A stretch of DNA of 64,000 nt from Trogon surrucura (lineage: Eukaryota > Chordata > Aves > Trogoniformes > Trogonidae), in the NCBI GenBank assembly GCA_020746105.1, contig CM036617.1:135745845-135809844 (forward strand). Reading direction: 5' to 3'. Under the pieces are notes generated by a model that worked only from the letters and a program-made list of their open reading frames with translations, had not been told where the DNA came from and ran no database searches. Every line of letters starts with the position of its first letter. Within the stretch, counting starts at the first letter, position 1. Shown piece after piece: positions 36,590 through 46,743 of this stretch. The position numbers and the translations under genes are program-made.

Positions 36590-39500
36590 TTGTCTTGAAA
36601 ATATTAAAAGAGAGCAACGTGTCTGCTGACACTGGGCCCTGCACACTCCTTCAGCACTTAGGGTCTGCAGACAGATGGTTAGGCCCGTGGTACAGGCTGC
36701 GGTTGATAACAGGTAACACAGTCTCAGTTCTGGGAAGGACAGCAGTCCATTATCTCGTCATTATTAACTGGAAACAGAGAGGGAAAATGACAGCAGCCCT
36801 GCTAACTGGATTGTGCTCCAAGACAAGAAGAAAGCTGGCCAAAATAGGCTCTCAAAGTACAGCGCATTATTGGATCTCACAAGACGGTGAGTAGACTAGA
36901 AGCTTCTCACCTTGTCACACAGATCATGCGATTTCAGGACAGCATATTGACAGGTATCTGCTGAGAGCTGGCTGGTTAATAGCACAGGCATGGCCTCTGG
37001 GCTGCTAAAAACATGCTGGACGCTTACCTCATTCTCCATTACCAATTCTCTGTAATCCAGAGATACTGTAATAGTACTGGGGGGTGGGGAAGGGGTGGCC
37101 ATGAGAGAGCAGAACGTAAACATGCATCTATCCTTGGCCCTTCAGCCATGCAAAAGTTCAGCCTCGCCAAACGCAGAAGCTTCAGAATTCAGGCTCAAAG
37201 AATAATCAGAAATTCCCTAGCAGGACATCACTGGGCAAGTAGACATCTGGCCCAAACAAGCCAGGCTGCCTATGAGGGAAGAGAGAGGCACAGCACTGTT
37301 GGGTTTTGGATGGAAATCCTGAATTCAGCTCATTAGATTCAGTCCTACTGCAGCCTGTCACTTCTCAGTCAGGGCCACAGCAAGAAGAACCTGGTTCCAG
37401 TCCTGTGTGAGGCCAGTTCCTGTCTACCAGTAGTCAAGTTTCAGCATCCACTCCCTTTACTGTTTTTGGGAAAAAAAAATAAAAAAAAATCAAGCCTCTT
37501 CAAGTAAAAGGACACATTTTTGCTCTGGTTGTGAGGTTCCTGTCTACACACATGTCACTCTTGAATTGGCATCTCAAACAGTTGTTTGACCATTGGATAA
37601 GCAGGCAACTTAGGAGGCAGCAAATTAAAGGTCTAGTCTTGCTCTCCATCTCAAGCTTTCAGTGTGCCTTTGGGTCAGTGACCTAGCCTCTTCATTTTCC
37701 CGGCAGCTCGCTGCAACACGGCTTTAATACTTCTACTCCCATAGGCCATGGGACCATACAACTAACTCATGTTTGTAAAATGTTTTGAAATCCACAAACG
37801 AATAAGACTAGACCAGGGGAGAGAGAAAGGCAGATATTAGTAACAGTTAGAAAACACAACAGTTTTCCTGCAGAGAGCAAGCCTGTGCAACATCAGACCC
37901 AGTTCAGTAAGGAACAGAAAAACAGACTTAGCTTTAATATGTTTCATCATATCCTCAGATATATTTTATCACACGTGTGGTTTATGGGGGACTTGCAGCA
38001 ACAACTTTTAACCTTCGCTCCTGTCTTAGCTTTCATGCCTTTAAATAAAATATGTCAGCAGAAGGAGTCTTTGAGTCAAATTCTCTTACCTGACCCAGGA
38101 AACATTTCTGAAGCATAGCACCCCCTTCTTTCAAAAGAAAAAGCACTGAACCCTCTACTTTGAAGTAGTGACAGCCTTGGTCGCCCCACAGGCCCTTCTT
38201 TCAGGACAGTGGTAGGACTTACCATCCAGAGTACAGAGGGCAAAAAGACCTGAGCCACTATTCTCACTGGAGCAGCCTGTAAGCGGAGAAGAGAATTACA
38301 GGAGTTAATGTCATCTTGAGTGTTGGACCCCCCCTCTCCTGAAATAAAAATCCAAACCAAGCTGATCCATCCCACCTCCTTTTTTGCCCAGCCTTGACAC
38401 TCTGTTCAGCAGGCATCTGCAGATCCTTGCAATCAAAGTGACAGCTTTTATTAGTAGGGTAGTAGTATTTAAAAACCCAAGACAAAGCACCGATACAAGC
38501 ATGTCTGGCTCTGCTGGATGCTTCTAGGAGTCTGTATGTATCACATATGCAATTGCAGGCCCATGGCAGTTTTGATTTTAGCGGACTGCATCACATCCTC
38601 TCCAGGTTTCAGGAATGCACAAGCACAGGCAGGACCATTACAAGACAAAAAGCAAAGAACAGCTGAAGCCAAACAAAGGTATTACAACTGTACCCTCACT
38701 GTTTCTTTCAAGGATAGGAACATGGCCTTTGGCTGTCTGGGAAGGTGCAGAGTTAGAAGAAGAAGAGGTCCAGTCAGAAGGACAAAGGTCAGTCATATTA
38801 GCATAAAAGCACCTCCAAGGCAAGTCCCAAATGAGTCTGTGGAGATCGTGCCACCAATTCTATTGTTTTTGCTACAGTAGAACTGCACAAAAGCTGTGAT
38901 CCTCTCCCAGCAAACACCGGTCAGATGCTAGAGAGCCCTTCCTTGCTTTATGAACACTTTAAACACGTGCCTTCATGCTCTTCTATACACTCAGACCTGG
39001 CTTTCCTGGGCTATGCTTATATAGCTCTGAACTTCCTGCAAGTAGTATCCTCTTCAAAGCCTGTACATCACAGTTGTGTGCAGGACAGAATTAAAAAATA
39101 TGGCTAGTCAAATTTGAAAAGAATACTCCCCTGACCATCAGGCTGCTTCAGTACACTCTATACCTAGTTAACAGCCAGAAAAGATATGCAAAGTCAGGTT
39201 TTGAAAGTGATATCACATTTGGTGGGGGAGGACTCGAGCTACATTTAATCCTCTCAGTGATGACGCAAGAGAGACACTGTCTCCTTGACTTCTGCAGGAA
39301 CCAAGGAAGGCTAGCAGTCAGGGACAAGTCAGCAGAGCTGAAAGCAAATAGACATTTCCCCAGAATGACGTAATACTGCAAGCCCACCTTCACTGCCTAT
39401 AGTCAGTTCCAAGCTGTAACACCTTGCAGACTCCCAGGGCACTGACTACCCTATTTCTGCAGATCAGCTTAAAGAAAACAGTCAGCTGGTTGAGTGCTCT

Positions 39501-42500
39501 ACTGCCTCTAGCTGACACTCACCCAGACAGGATCTCAGCCTTATACAAACTGGTCAGCACAGCACTCTTCAGCTGTTCCATTACTGATGGTCCAGCACCA
39601 TCAGTGGGCTTTTCACAACCTTCTCTTCATCCCTTATTCTGCGTGTCTTCATTTTTCACAGACACCTCTCATTAGATGCAAGGCTCTGTACTCAGTGAAA
39701 TAATTGATTTCATGCTCTGCTGACCATGTTACTCACAGCAGCATCCAAGATGCTGGAAACACAAGCAGCTTAGGAACTAGGGAGGAAGGGTACTCTGTGG
39801 GAAGGGGATCAGTGGATTGCTCTTCTCCCCCAGTTCTAATTACACTGGACAGCCTAAATCATTCTCAGACAGCACTGCAGGCAGTAATACTTGGACAGAG
39901 TAAATGCAGCTGTATTCCAGCCAGCTGCAGAAGTGATCTGCATTGGGAATTTTTTGCCTTCTTGTATTATGCCCACAGGCTCCAAGAGGGAGTGAAAGCT
40001 GCTTATTCTCCACAGGTACGAAAACAGAGTTCAGCAGGTACGGCAGGCTCAAGTCAGAGCACAAAGCAGTTACACATGGGAAGCAGCAGCAGTTGGTTAA
40101 GAATATTCTGGACACAACAGCAGTGTGTCAGCAGCTGTGGAGAGTTTAGACACAACAGCTGAATGGAATACATTGGAAGGAGACAGAGGACAGTGATATA
40201 AATTAAGTATGGAAACAGGTCTGGAGGGGTGGGACTGCATAGGTGAAGGAACAGCAGGACATAGCTCGCAGGTATTGGGAGTCAGTGCTGAAAAGTACAA
40301 AAGCAGGAATAAAGATGAGACTGTGGAAAGGAAGAGGTGCATCTAAGGAATAAGAAAGGAGCTTAAACTGCAGCCACGGAAAAGCAAAGAAAAAGGACAT
40401 TTATAGGAGCAAGGCTTGGCAGCTATTCGGGATGACTAAATGCAGGTCAGTGGAGGCTGCAGGGAAACTGTTGTGTTAGGCGAAGAGTAAGAGCTACCTA
40501 GTGAAGGAGAAAAGTTATAAAAAGTTTAAAAGTGAATATCCAGCTATGTCTTTCTTTGGGACCTGGCTAAGAGAAGCAGAGTTCCCTCTGTTCTTGCAGC
40601 TGCCTTCCACTGTTGCAGCCTCAGGAAATCTGATTTCATGCTGGATTGAGGTACTGAAAAACTACAGGGACAACTGTTAGGCCAGAGGCCTCAAGCTTCT
40701 AATCTCTCACCTCGGCCAATGCTACCAATTAGATGAGTGGAAACATTCTTGTTGTGAATCCGTCCAGATGTCTGATGTAGAATAACATCTCGAACGGGGG
40801 TCTCACTAGAGAAAAAGAAACAGCCATCAGGGAAAGGTTAGAGAATTGTGCCCAGGACTGTGCCAGAACAATCTCAAGAGCAGCGCATTCCAAAGCTCTA
40901 CAAATCCAGAAATTGATAGAATTTGCACATAGGTTAGTCTTCTGAAGGTAAAGACCAAGGAAAAGAACACACGCTACTCCAGGTATGAAAGGAACTCACT
41001 AACATTTAAAAAATGAAACAAGAATTATCTGATGCATCAGAAAACTGAAAAGAGATTAAAAAAAAGAGTCAGTAAAACATGTATTCTTTTCAAGGCAAAA
41101 ATAAAAAGATTACTTTAGTCATTACTATCATGTAAGCCTGACTGTTTTTCCTTTAGCAAATGTCTGCCCAGGACTGACCAGGTTAGTCAGAAACCATGCC
41201 CAGGCCTGGCTTCTGGCTCAGATATCGTTCCACTAAGGTCTCTAAGACATCAAGGACATTTGGCTAGCTCCCCTTCTGCTGCAGTTTTCTGTGTCTCTCG
41301 AAGTCCCACAGAACACCGCAGAAGCACCTGAATTCCCCACATGGGTCCCTCCATTGCCAAGAAAAATAACTTCACTGTTTATCCCAGTTGCTCTGGTTGT
41401 GATTTACAGCACTGTTGGCCAGCAACTCACTATGAAAAGCTCCAGCTACCTCACCTGGAAGAAACTAGTGAATGAACCCTGGGCTTCAGACTAAATGTGC
41501 CTTTCAGTTGCTGTCCTTCCCACCATTAGACAAGTCACCAGACTGCCTACTATGCTTTCTCTGGAGATCTAGGTGAGTTACTTCCCTGCCTTAGCCCTCA
41601 GTACTGCCTCCCTCAGTGAGCTGGTTTTGCTACTCTCCTTGCACAACCCAAGGAGAAGAGAGAGAGATACAAGAAAAGCAGCAGTATTCGTCTTCATGAT
41701 AGAGACATGAAGAGTATTCCGGGAAGCCTGGGTGAGGGTGGGCTTAAGTCATCAACTCCCAGCAGCACAGCGGGTCACTGAAGCAACGACAAATGACAGC
41801 CCTCCCACCGAGAAAGGTGGCGCGGTGGTGCCCCCTTGTGATACGCATCTACAGCAGAATCTCCTAGTCTACGCCATGTAGTGATGTCATGCTCTTCACC
41901 TGCTTGGGGCAGAGTTGTCTCTTTCCTCTGTCGTGGTCTGCTGCTCAGAGTCCCAGGTGCACAGCAGAATGGCATAACCGCAGCCTGGCTGAGACACCAT
42001 CAACTCTGGTGAGCCATCAGGGCCTGGGTTTACAGAGAGGCTATCCACCTACAGTGGCAGAGGAAAAACATGGATAGAGTTGAAATGAGAAATTTAAACA
42101 CCTCAGAAGGGTTCACAGTGCTTCTCGTACCTAAAACTTGAATATGGCAGACCTTCTGATAGAGCTGAGCAAGAGCTGAACAAATTCAGCTAGAAGCAAA
42201 ATGTCCAAGTCCAGTAAAAGGTCGTATTTGCCTACTAAGTGCCACTTAACAACACTAGTATTTTCCACTATTGCTCTCTAGTTGGGTGAGAGCAACTGGC
42301 TGTTTCCCAGACTAACCCATCAGCTGCTCTGCAGGTATGGGACAACCACTGGGCAAATCTCCTTTCAAACCAGCAACATGACTGCTTTGTTCACAGGGCT
42401 GAGATTCTGTGCTTCTTCCTTTGGGAGAGACACCTCTTGCAGACAAGTTCCGTTCTGAACATTCTGTTTCCTTACCTGACCTTCTAGCAGCCATTTCTTC

Positions 42501-45500
42501 AACAGGAGCAGCTGCCCAGAGACATGGTCTGAATTCTCTGACAAGTCTTCCCAGCGGAAGGCACGTACCACCCGGTCAGTGTAACCCACGACCAATTCAC
42601 ACTTCCCATCTCCATCTGCAGGGAATACAAGGAGATGGGCTCTCTCAGGCTTTCATAGCCCCCAAAGCCCCAACATTCAGAAACCACTGTGCTGTTTTCT
42701 GTCAAGTAGCAGCCCTGAGGATCCAAATACTATAATGAGAACTTGCGCTTCAAGGAAATTCCTCAGGTTTTTGCCTGTCTCCTTCATGACTTGGCTGTGG
42801 TTTGATAGAGCACCTGTTTCAGCATGATAGTAATATCCTTCTGCAAGTCCCACAAACTTTCCACCTCGCTCTCCCACCTCGTACCCACAAACTCATCACC
42901 ATGCACTCCCACACCAGCTTCCGAGCTCACCGATGTCGTTGATCAGCATGACCTTGGTGTTGGCAGGAATGTGCTGCTTGAACACTGGCTTCTGCTCTTC
43001 TCCTGCTGCCAATTCATGGTGGCCTGAAGCATCCGCGTGTTTTGGAGAAGTTAGGTCAAAAAGATGAAACCAGCCTTCTGCACTCACTGCCACCACGAGA
43101 TTCTAAGAGGGAAGAGAATAAACCTTTGATTTTTCCTCATTTGAAAACTGCAGAAGCTGTCCCACAGCAGGGCAAGGAAAGATATCAGGGTAGATCACCG
43201 AGATCAATGACTGCTATGGAGGGCACAAGAGAATGTCTTAGGCCAGCATACAAACTACTCATGTACTTCAAGGTGCAAGCTTCTTGCTCATCCTTGTCAG
43301 ACTAGGATATCAACCTGATATCCTTGTCCTCAAACCATGTGTGGCTTTCTCAATGTTAACTTCGGCTCTGCTACCCCCTGGAGCACACACAGCTACAGTA
43401 TTTTTAGGCAGGGTGCCTAAACCGAGACTTCTGGACTCAGTGGCCTGGCTTAACCACCAGAAATAGCAATCCAGTAACAAGAGTCATATTAGACCCAGTG
43501 GAATTTGCTTAGGAGTCTAGACTATTCTGTGGCTCAGTCTTGTTTAGATGACCTTAAATGCCAAGTGGCAGAAGGGTCATGGCCCACAGCAGGGACAATC
43601 ACAGAGCAGGGCAAAAGCCACTGAGGAAGAGAAGCAACCCTCAAACCACCAAAGTCTTTTGGCACTCACACAGGGGGACATGGAAATTGATAGTGCTTTC
43701 TGAAGACAGGATGGATTTCCTTGCTCACCAAGACCTGCATATGGCTCACAGAAAGATACAGGTTATACGTAAACAGAAGAACAGTTTTTAAAGCAGTGGT
43801 GCTAAAACTCTGTAAGCAAGGTCAGATCCTGGAGACAAAGCACCTGCAACCAGCCCTCCTTCATGCTCAATATATGATATGACCTTAATCTCTTAAGCAC
43901 CTTCCACATGCCCTGCAGACACAGCTGGGAAGAGTTTGGCTGTTCTCACCTTTCCTTTATTGCATACATCTCCCACACCAACACATGTGAGCTGCAAGAA
44001 AGAAGGCCATACATGAGAAAAAGCAATGTAAACCAGCACTTTGAGATAAGCCTCTGCCCTAGCCCCTTCCTCTCTCATAATCTGTCTCCTGCATTCCAAA
44101 CAGCCTTTTCAAGGACAAAACGAGCAGAGTCTGGGACAGAAACATATCTGTCGCACAACTGTCCAGAGCCCTGGGGCAAAATCCACAGTGCACAAGAGCC
44201 ACAAGGTGGGACAGAAGCCCAGTTCCTGTGTGTACTCAGTACTTTGCTCATCACTTTCAGCCCATAGGGTTAGCTATGGGTAAAAGCAGGGTCTTGCATA
44301 ACCACATGAAAAGCATCAGAACCAGTTCTGGCTGCCATTCCCCCCTGGCCTACATATTCCTAGGCAGTGGTCAAGGATATGTGGTTGCACATACATGAAA
44401 AGGCCCAATCATTAAAATTTTTTTCAAGAACTGACCATTCCTTGGCAAGTTCGCACAGCCCAGGGTTTGCTGTCATCATTCTTGTAAACGTAGAGTTTCC
44501 CATTGGTGTCTCCCACCACTAGCTCATTCAGCTGTACAAAAGAATTGGGTTTGTAACAAGAAATTCACAATTACAGTAACAGTATTCTCAAAAATCACCC
44601 TGTGGGAAGAAGCAGCAAAGCAAAACAAGATTTAAAGAGCCAGTCTCAAATCAACACAGAAGGTATAGGAAAAAAATAAAAGCCCCGATTTTAATCTCTC
44701 AGGTAAAAGAGCTGGAGAGTGGCTCCTTAGAGCAACATCCCATTATCCACTGCTTCTCTAGCCATTCTTTCAGAGTTGTGTCACAAAGTGTTTTAACATC
44801 CTGCTTGGCTACTCATCATCATCATCATCGCCTCATCTTCCATCCTTCAATCTAGATTGACTTGATCATTCCTGAATCACCCGAGCAAGATGATAGCAAT
44901 GATGAAAACATAACCATCCAGAAAGCGGCTGTGAGAACACTTACAACAGATTTATACCGCCTGCTCAATCTCACTGGTGAGTGGGTAAAGGTCTTTCAGA
45001 ATGGTGATTACTTCTGTAAAGAAGACTGCTAAGAACAACCCAACCATCCTCTGCATCATGCCTCCATGTATTTAAATTGCGTGCCTAGAATCACAGAATG
45101 TTCGGGTTTGGAAGGGACCTCTAGAGATCATCTAGTCCGACACCCCTGCCAGAGCAGGATCCCCTAGGGCAGCCACACAGGAACGGGTCCAGGAGGATTT
45201 TGAAAGTCTCCAGAGAAGGAGACTCCACAACCTCTCTGGGCAGCCTGTGCCAGTGCTCTGTTACCCTCACAGTGAAGAAGTTTCTCCTCATGTTGAGGTG
45301 GAACTTCCTATGTTCTAACTTAAACTCATTATTCCTTGTTCTATTGCTGGGCACCACTGAGAAAAGATTGTCCCCTTCCCCTTGAATCACAGAAACACTC
45401 CGTTTGCCAGGGATCTCCAGAGGCTGCCTGATCCAACCCCCTGCGCCAATGACCTTGCTCAAGAGCCCGTCAGGCTCTCAGCACCCCCAGGGCTGGAAGC

Positions 45501-45996
45501 GCCACCGCTTCCTCCAGACACCTGCTCCGGTGCCGCACCATCCCCTCGGTGCTTCCCCCGACCCGCTCCAGCCTCGGTCGCCGAGAGCGGCCGGGCGGCG
45601 GCTGGCAGCAGCCCCGAGACGCCCCTCAGCTCCAACCCGGCCCACCGGGTCCGGCTCCCTCAACACGCATGCGCCGTGCGCTGCGATCCCCCGGTCCCGC
45701 CGCTGGGATCGCCCCAGCTCAGCACCCCCAGCGGGTCCGGGGACCCGCCAGCGGAAGCACCGCCCGCCGTGGCCTGCCGCTGCGGGCCCGCCCGAGCCCC
45801 GCGGCGGGGCAGGGCCTGTCCGCAGGCCGAGCCGCTGCCACGCCAGGGCGGAGCCCGCCGCCGCGCCGGCCCACAAGCAGCCACCCCCCCTCCTCCAGAC
45901 CGTATCGTTGTCGGCGTCCCCCAGGCAGATGGCGTGTGGGAAGAGGCTGCCGCCGAAGTCGAGAGCCACGCACTGCACGTAGCTGACCGACCGCAT
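34769..45996 (-). CDS. ITFG2: ITFG2, integrin alpha FG-GAP repeat containing 2 (twelve coding exons)
   Basis: Coding exons, 5' to 3' on the minus strand: 45996-45901, 44531-44436, 43991-43950, 43102-42931, 42615-42476, 42048-41900, 40805-40711, 38276-38223, 36549-36458, 35946-35829, 35252-35079 and 34917-34769. Phases match throughout and give 458 residues, against 447 recalled for human. The protein is a beta-propeller with FG-GAP type repeats: GDADNDT (26-32), INDIDGDG (about 132-139, a DxDGDG calcium-like loop) and DVTGNGHEEV (about 310-319). ITFG2 is known as a KICSTOR subunit, with KPTN, SZT2 and KICS2, that recruits GATOR1 to lysosomes and restrains mTORC1 when amino acids are low. The start is set by the conserved MRSVSYVQ. 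The frame stays open for 140 codons upstream, but that part is CpG-island sequence without recalled homology. Least conserved are the exon 6 end and the C-terminal tail with CAG CAG CAG. Confidence 0.97.
35079..35252 (-). CDS. ITFG2: ITFG2 coding exon 11
   Basis: Encodes [20 protein letters not shown], then [20 protein letters not shown] and LLRELGV. The acceptor is TTTCTCCAG and the donor GTGAGT. Confidence 0.97.
35829..35946 (-). CDS. ITFG2: ITFG2 coding exon 10
   Basis: Encodes [20 protein letters not shown] and [19 protein letters not shown], the last clear FG-GAP repeat. The acceptor is TTGCTGCAG and the donor GTAGGT. Confidence 0.97.
36458..36549 (-). CDS. ITFG2: ITFG2 coding exon 9
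   Basis: Encodes [20 protein letters not shown] and [10 protein letters not shown]. The polypyrimidine tract of its acceptor is a 31-nt T homopolymer in the transcript sense (plus-strand A31 at 36557-36587), followed by CCTTTAG. The donor is GTGAGT. Confidence 0.96.
36557..36587 (-). repeat. ITFG2: A31/T31 homopolymer at the ITFG2 exon 9 acceptor
   Basis: Thirty-one consecutive A on the plus strand; in the transcript it is a T run ending 7 nt before exon 9. It serves as the polypyrimidine tract. Homopolymers of this size are usually length-variable. Confidence 0.9.
38223..38276 (-). CDS. ITFG2: ITFG2 coding exon 8 (54 bp)
   Basis: Encodes [17 protein letters not shown] with a split Gly on each side. 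The acceptor is CGCTTACAG and the donor GTAAGT. Confidence 0.95.
40711..40805 (-). CDS. ITFG2: ITFG2 coding exon 7
   Basis: Encodes [20 protein letters not shown] followed by LIGSIGRG. The acceptor is TTTTCTCTAG and the donor GTGAGA. This stretch is nearly unchanged from human. Confidence 0.96.
41900..42048 (-). CDS. ITFG2: ITFG2 coding exon 6
   Basis: Encodes VDSLSV, then [19 protein letters not shown] and a polar, poorly conserved end ([16 protein letters not shown]) that corresponds to a variable linker in the human protein. Donor GTGAAG. Confidence 0.93.
42476..42615 (-). CDS. ITFG2: ITFG2 coding exon 5
   Basis: Starts inside Asp136 and continues [20 protein letters not shown], then [19 protein letters not shown] is the clearest FG-GAP loop in the protein. 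The acceptor is CCCTGCAG and the donor GTAAGG. Confidence 0.97.
42931..43102 (-). CDS. ITFG2: ITFG2 coding exon 4
   Basis: Codons 79-135 plus one base. It encodes [31 protein letters not shown] and [18 protein letters not shown]. The donor is GTGAGC. Confidence 0.97.
43950..43991 (-). CDS. ITFG2: ITFG2 coding exon 3 (42-bp microexon-sized)
   Basis: Codons 65-78, [14 protein letters not shown], identical to the human segment I recall. Acceptor TTCTTGCAG, donor GTGAGA. Confidence 0.96.
44436..44531 (-). CDS. ITFG2: ITFG2 coding exon 2
   Basis: Codons 33-64, [20 protein letters not shown] to CQGM: the first propeller repeat. The acceptor is TTGTACAG and the donor GTCAGT. Confidence 0.96.
45086..45395 (-). 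mobile_element. CR1 LINE 3' fragment in ITFG2 intron 1
   Basis: Begins TAGAATCACAGAATG and GTTTGGAAGGGACCTCTAGA and extends into the CR1 ORF2 C-terminus (45462-45121, with [19 protein letters not shown]). It is close in wording to the CR1 at 28.5 kb, so the same subfamily is likely. A second weak CR1-like tail seems to follow at 45384-45450 and merges into the CpG island. Confidence 0.9.
45664..45675. promoter_or_regulatory. ITFG2: NRF1-like site in ITFG2 intron 1
   Basis: CACGCATGCGCC agrees with 10 of 12 positions of the NRF1 consensus YGCGCAYGCGCR. It lies within the CpG island, about 225 bp downstream of exon 1. Confidence 0.35.
45901..45996 (-). CDS. ITFG2: ITFG2 coding exon 1
   Basis: Codons 1-32, [17 protein letters not shown] to GDADNDT, inside the CpG island. 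The donor reads ACG/GTCTGG, weak against the GTRAGT consensus, but phase and the human junction agree with it. Confidence 0.93.
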
Positions 45997-46061
45997 CCCG
46001 CCGCCGGTGCCCCGCAGGTACGGACGCGGCGGTGGCGCAGCTGGCAGCGCCAGGCAGGGGA

Positions 46062-46069
46062 TCACGTGA
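46062..46069. promoter_or_regulatory. ITFG2: TCACGTGA E-box/CLEAR-like site upstream of ITFG2
   Basis: A perfect palindrome, TCACGTGA, lies 66 bp upstream of the ITFG2 start codon. It matches the core bound by USF and by MiT/TFE factors (the CLEAR core is GTCACGTGAC). Binding is inferred from sequence only. Confidence 0.5.
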
Positions 46070-46737
46070 GGGCGGAGGCTCCCGGCAGGCGGGGGCGGGA
46101 CCCGCGCGCCCGTTCGGCCCCCTCGGCGCCGCCGTTTCCCGGTGAGACGCGCCCCGCCCCGGCCTCGGCCCCGGCTTCCCGCGCACGGAGGCGTCCCGGA
46201 GCCGCGGGGCAGCCGCGGCGGCCGGGGCGGAGGAAGGGCCAGCCCGGGCTCACGGCTCGAGTCTTTTGCCTTCGCGCTGAAGGCAGCCCCACGTCCCGCG
46301 GGCAGAGCGGGCGCCCGACAGCTCCCGTTACCCGAGCTCGGGCGGCGCCGCACGCTGGGCGCCTGAGTGCCGCTCGTCAAGGGAACAGCGGGCAGAGCGA
46401 CGGCCGGGCAGGCCACAGGCTCCGGCGTAGCCCCGCGCCCACGGCCGGGAGCCTGGCTGCCGTTTGACGTGACCCGGTTCTCCCGAGAGCAGAACCGCTT
46501 TCCTTGCCGCCTTCTGCGACCGAGCCCTTTGATTCCTGGGCCATCACCCAGCAGCCCAGAGCAGGGGCTCCCTTCTGCTCCTCGGCCGTTGTTTCAGCTT
46601 TCACGGGTGACAGCAAACCGAGACACTTCTCTAAGTTCAGAGATACCGCACAACTGTTAAAAGAATACAGCACGGGATGAAGGATTTATAAAATGAGAGA
46701 GAGAGGTGTGTGGTTTACAAAGTCAGTATCGTAATTG

Positions 46738-46743
46738 TTTATT
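46738..46743 (-). terminator. Distal minus-strand polyadenylation signal
   Basis: AATAAA on the minus strand in the context CTTGAAATAAACAATT, followed by a T/G-containing stretch. It lies about 2.4 kb after the FKBP4 stop, so it could end a long FKBP4 3' UTR or a separate transcript. Confidence 0.4.

Larger units (their letters stand above)
34918..45900 (-). other. ITFG2: ITFG2 introns
   Basis: Eleven GT-AG introns. The largest is intron 7 (38277-40710, 2.4 kb), then intron 8 (36550-38222) and intron 1 (44532-45900). Intron 1 carries a CR1 fragment and part of the CpG island. Intron 2 (43992-44435), intron 3 (43103-43949), intron 5 (42049-42475), intron 6 (40806-41899), intron 9 (35947-36457) and intron 10 (35253-35828) look unique. 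A (CAT)n microsatellite lies at about 44815-44830. Confidence 0.8.
45430..46620 (-). promoter_or_regulatory. ITFG2: CpG-island promoter of ITFG2
   Basis: A GC- and CpG-dense stretch surrounds ITFG2 exon 1 (45901-45996). No TATA box stands out, as is usual for a housekeeping promoter. It contains a TCACGTGA box at 46062-46069, and an NRF1-like CACGCATGCGCC at 45664-45675 in intron 1. CpG-island promoters are often bidirectional, so a plus-strand transcript from here is possible. Boundaries are by eye. Confidence 0.85.

Noticed and set aside
45382..46467. 361-codon plus-strand open frame in the ITFG2 CpG island
   Set aside because: Its product is dominated by Pro, Ala, Arg and Gly as expected from GC-rich DNA, and it overlaps ITFG2 exon 1 on the other strand, which has clear homology.
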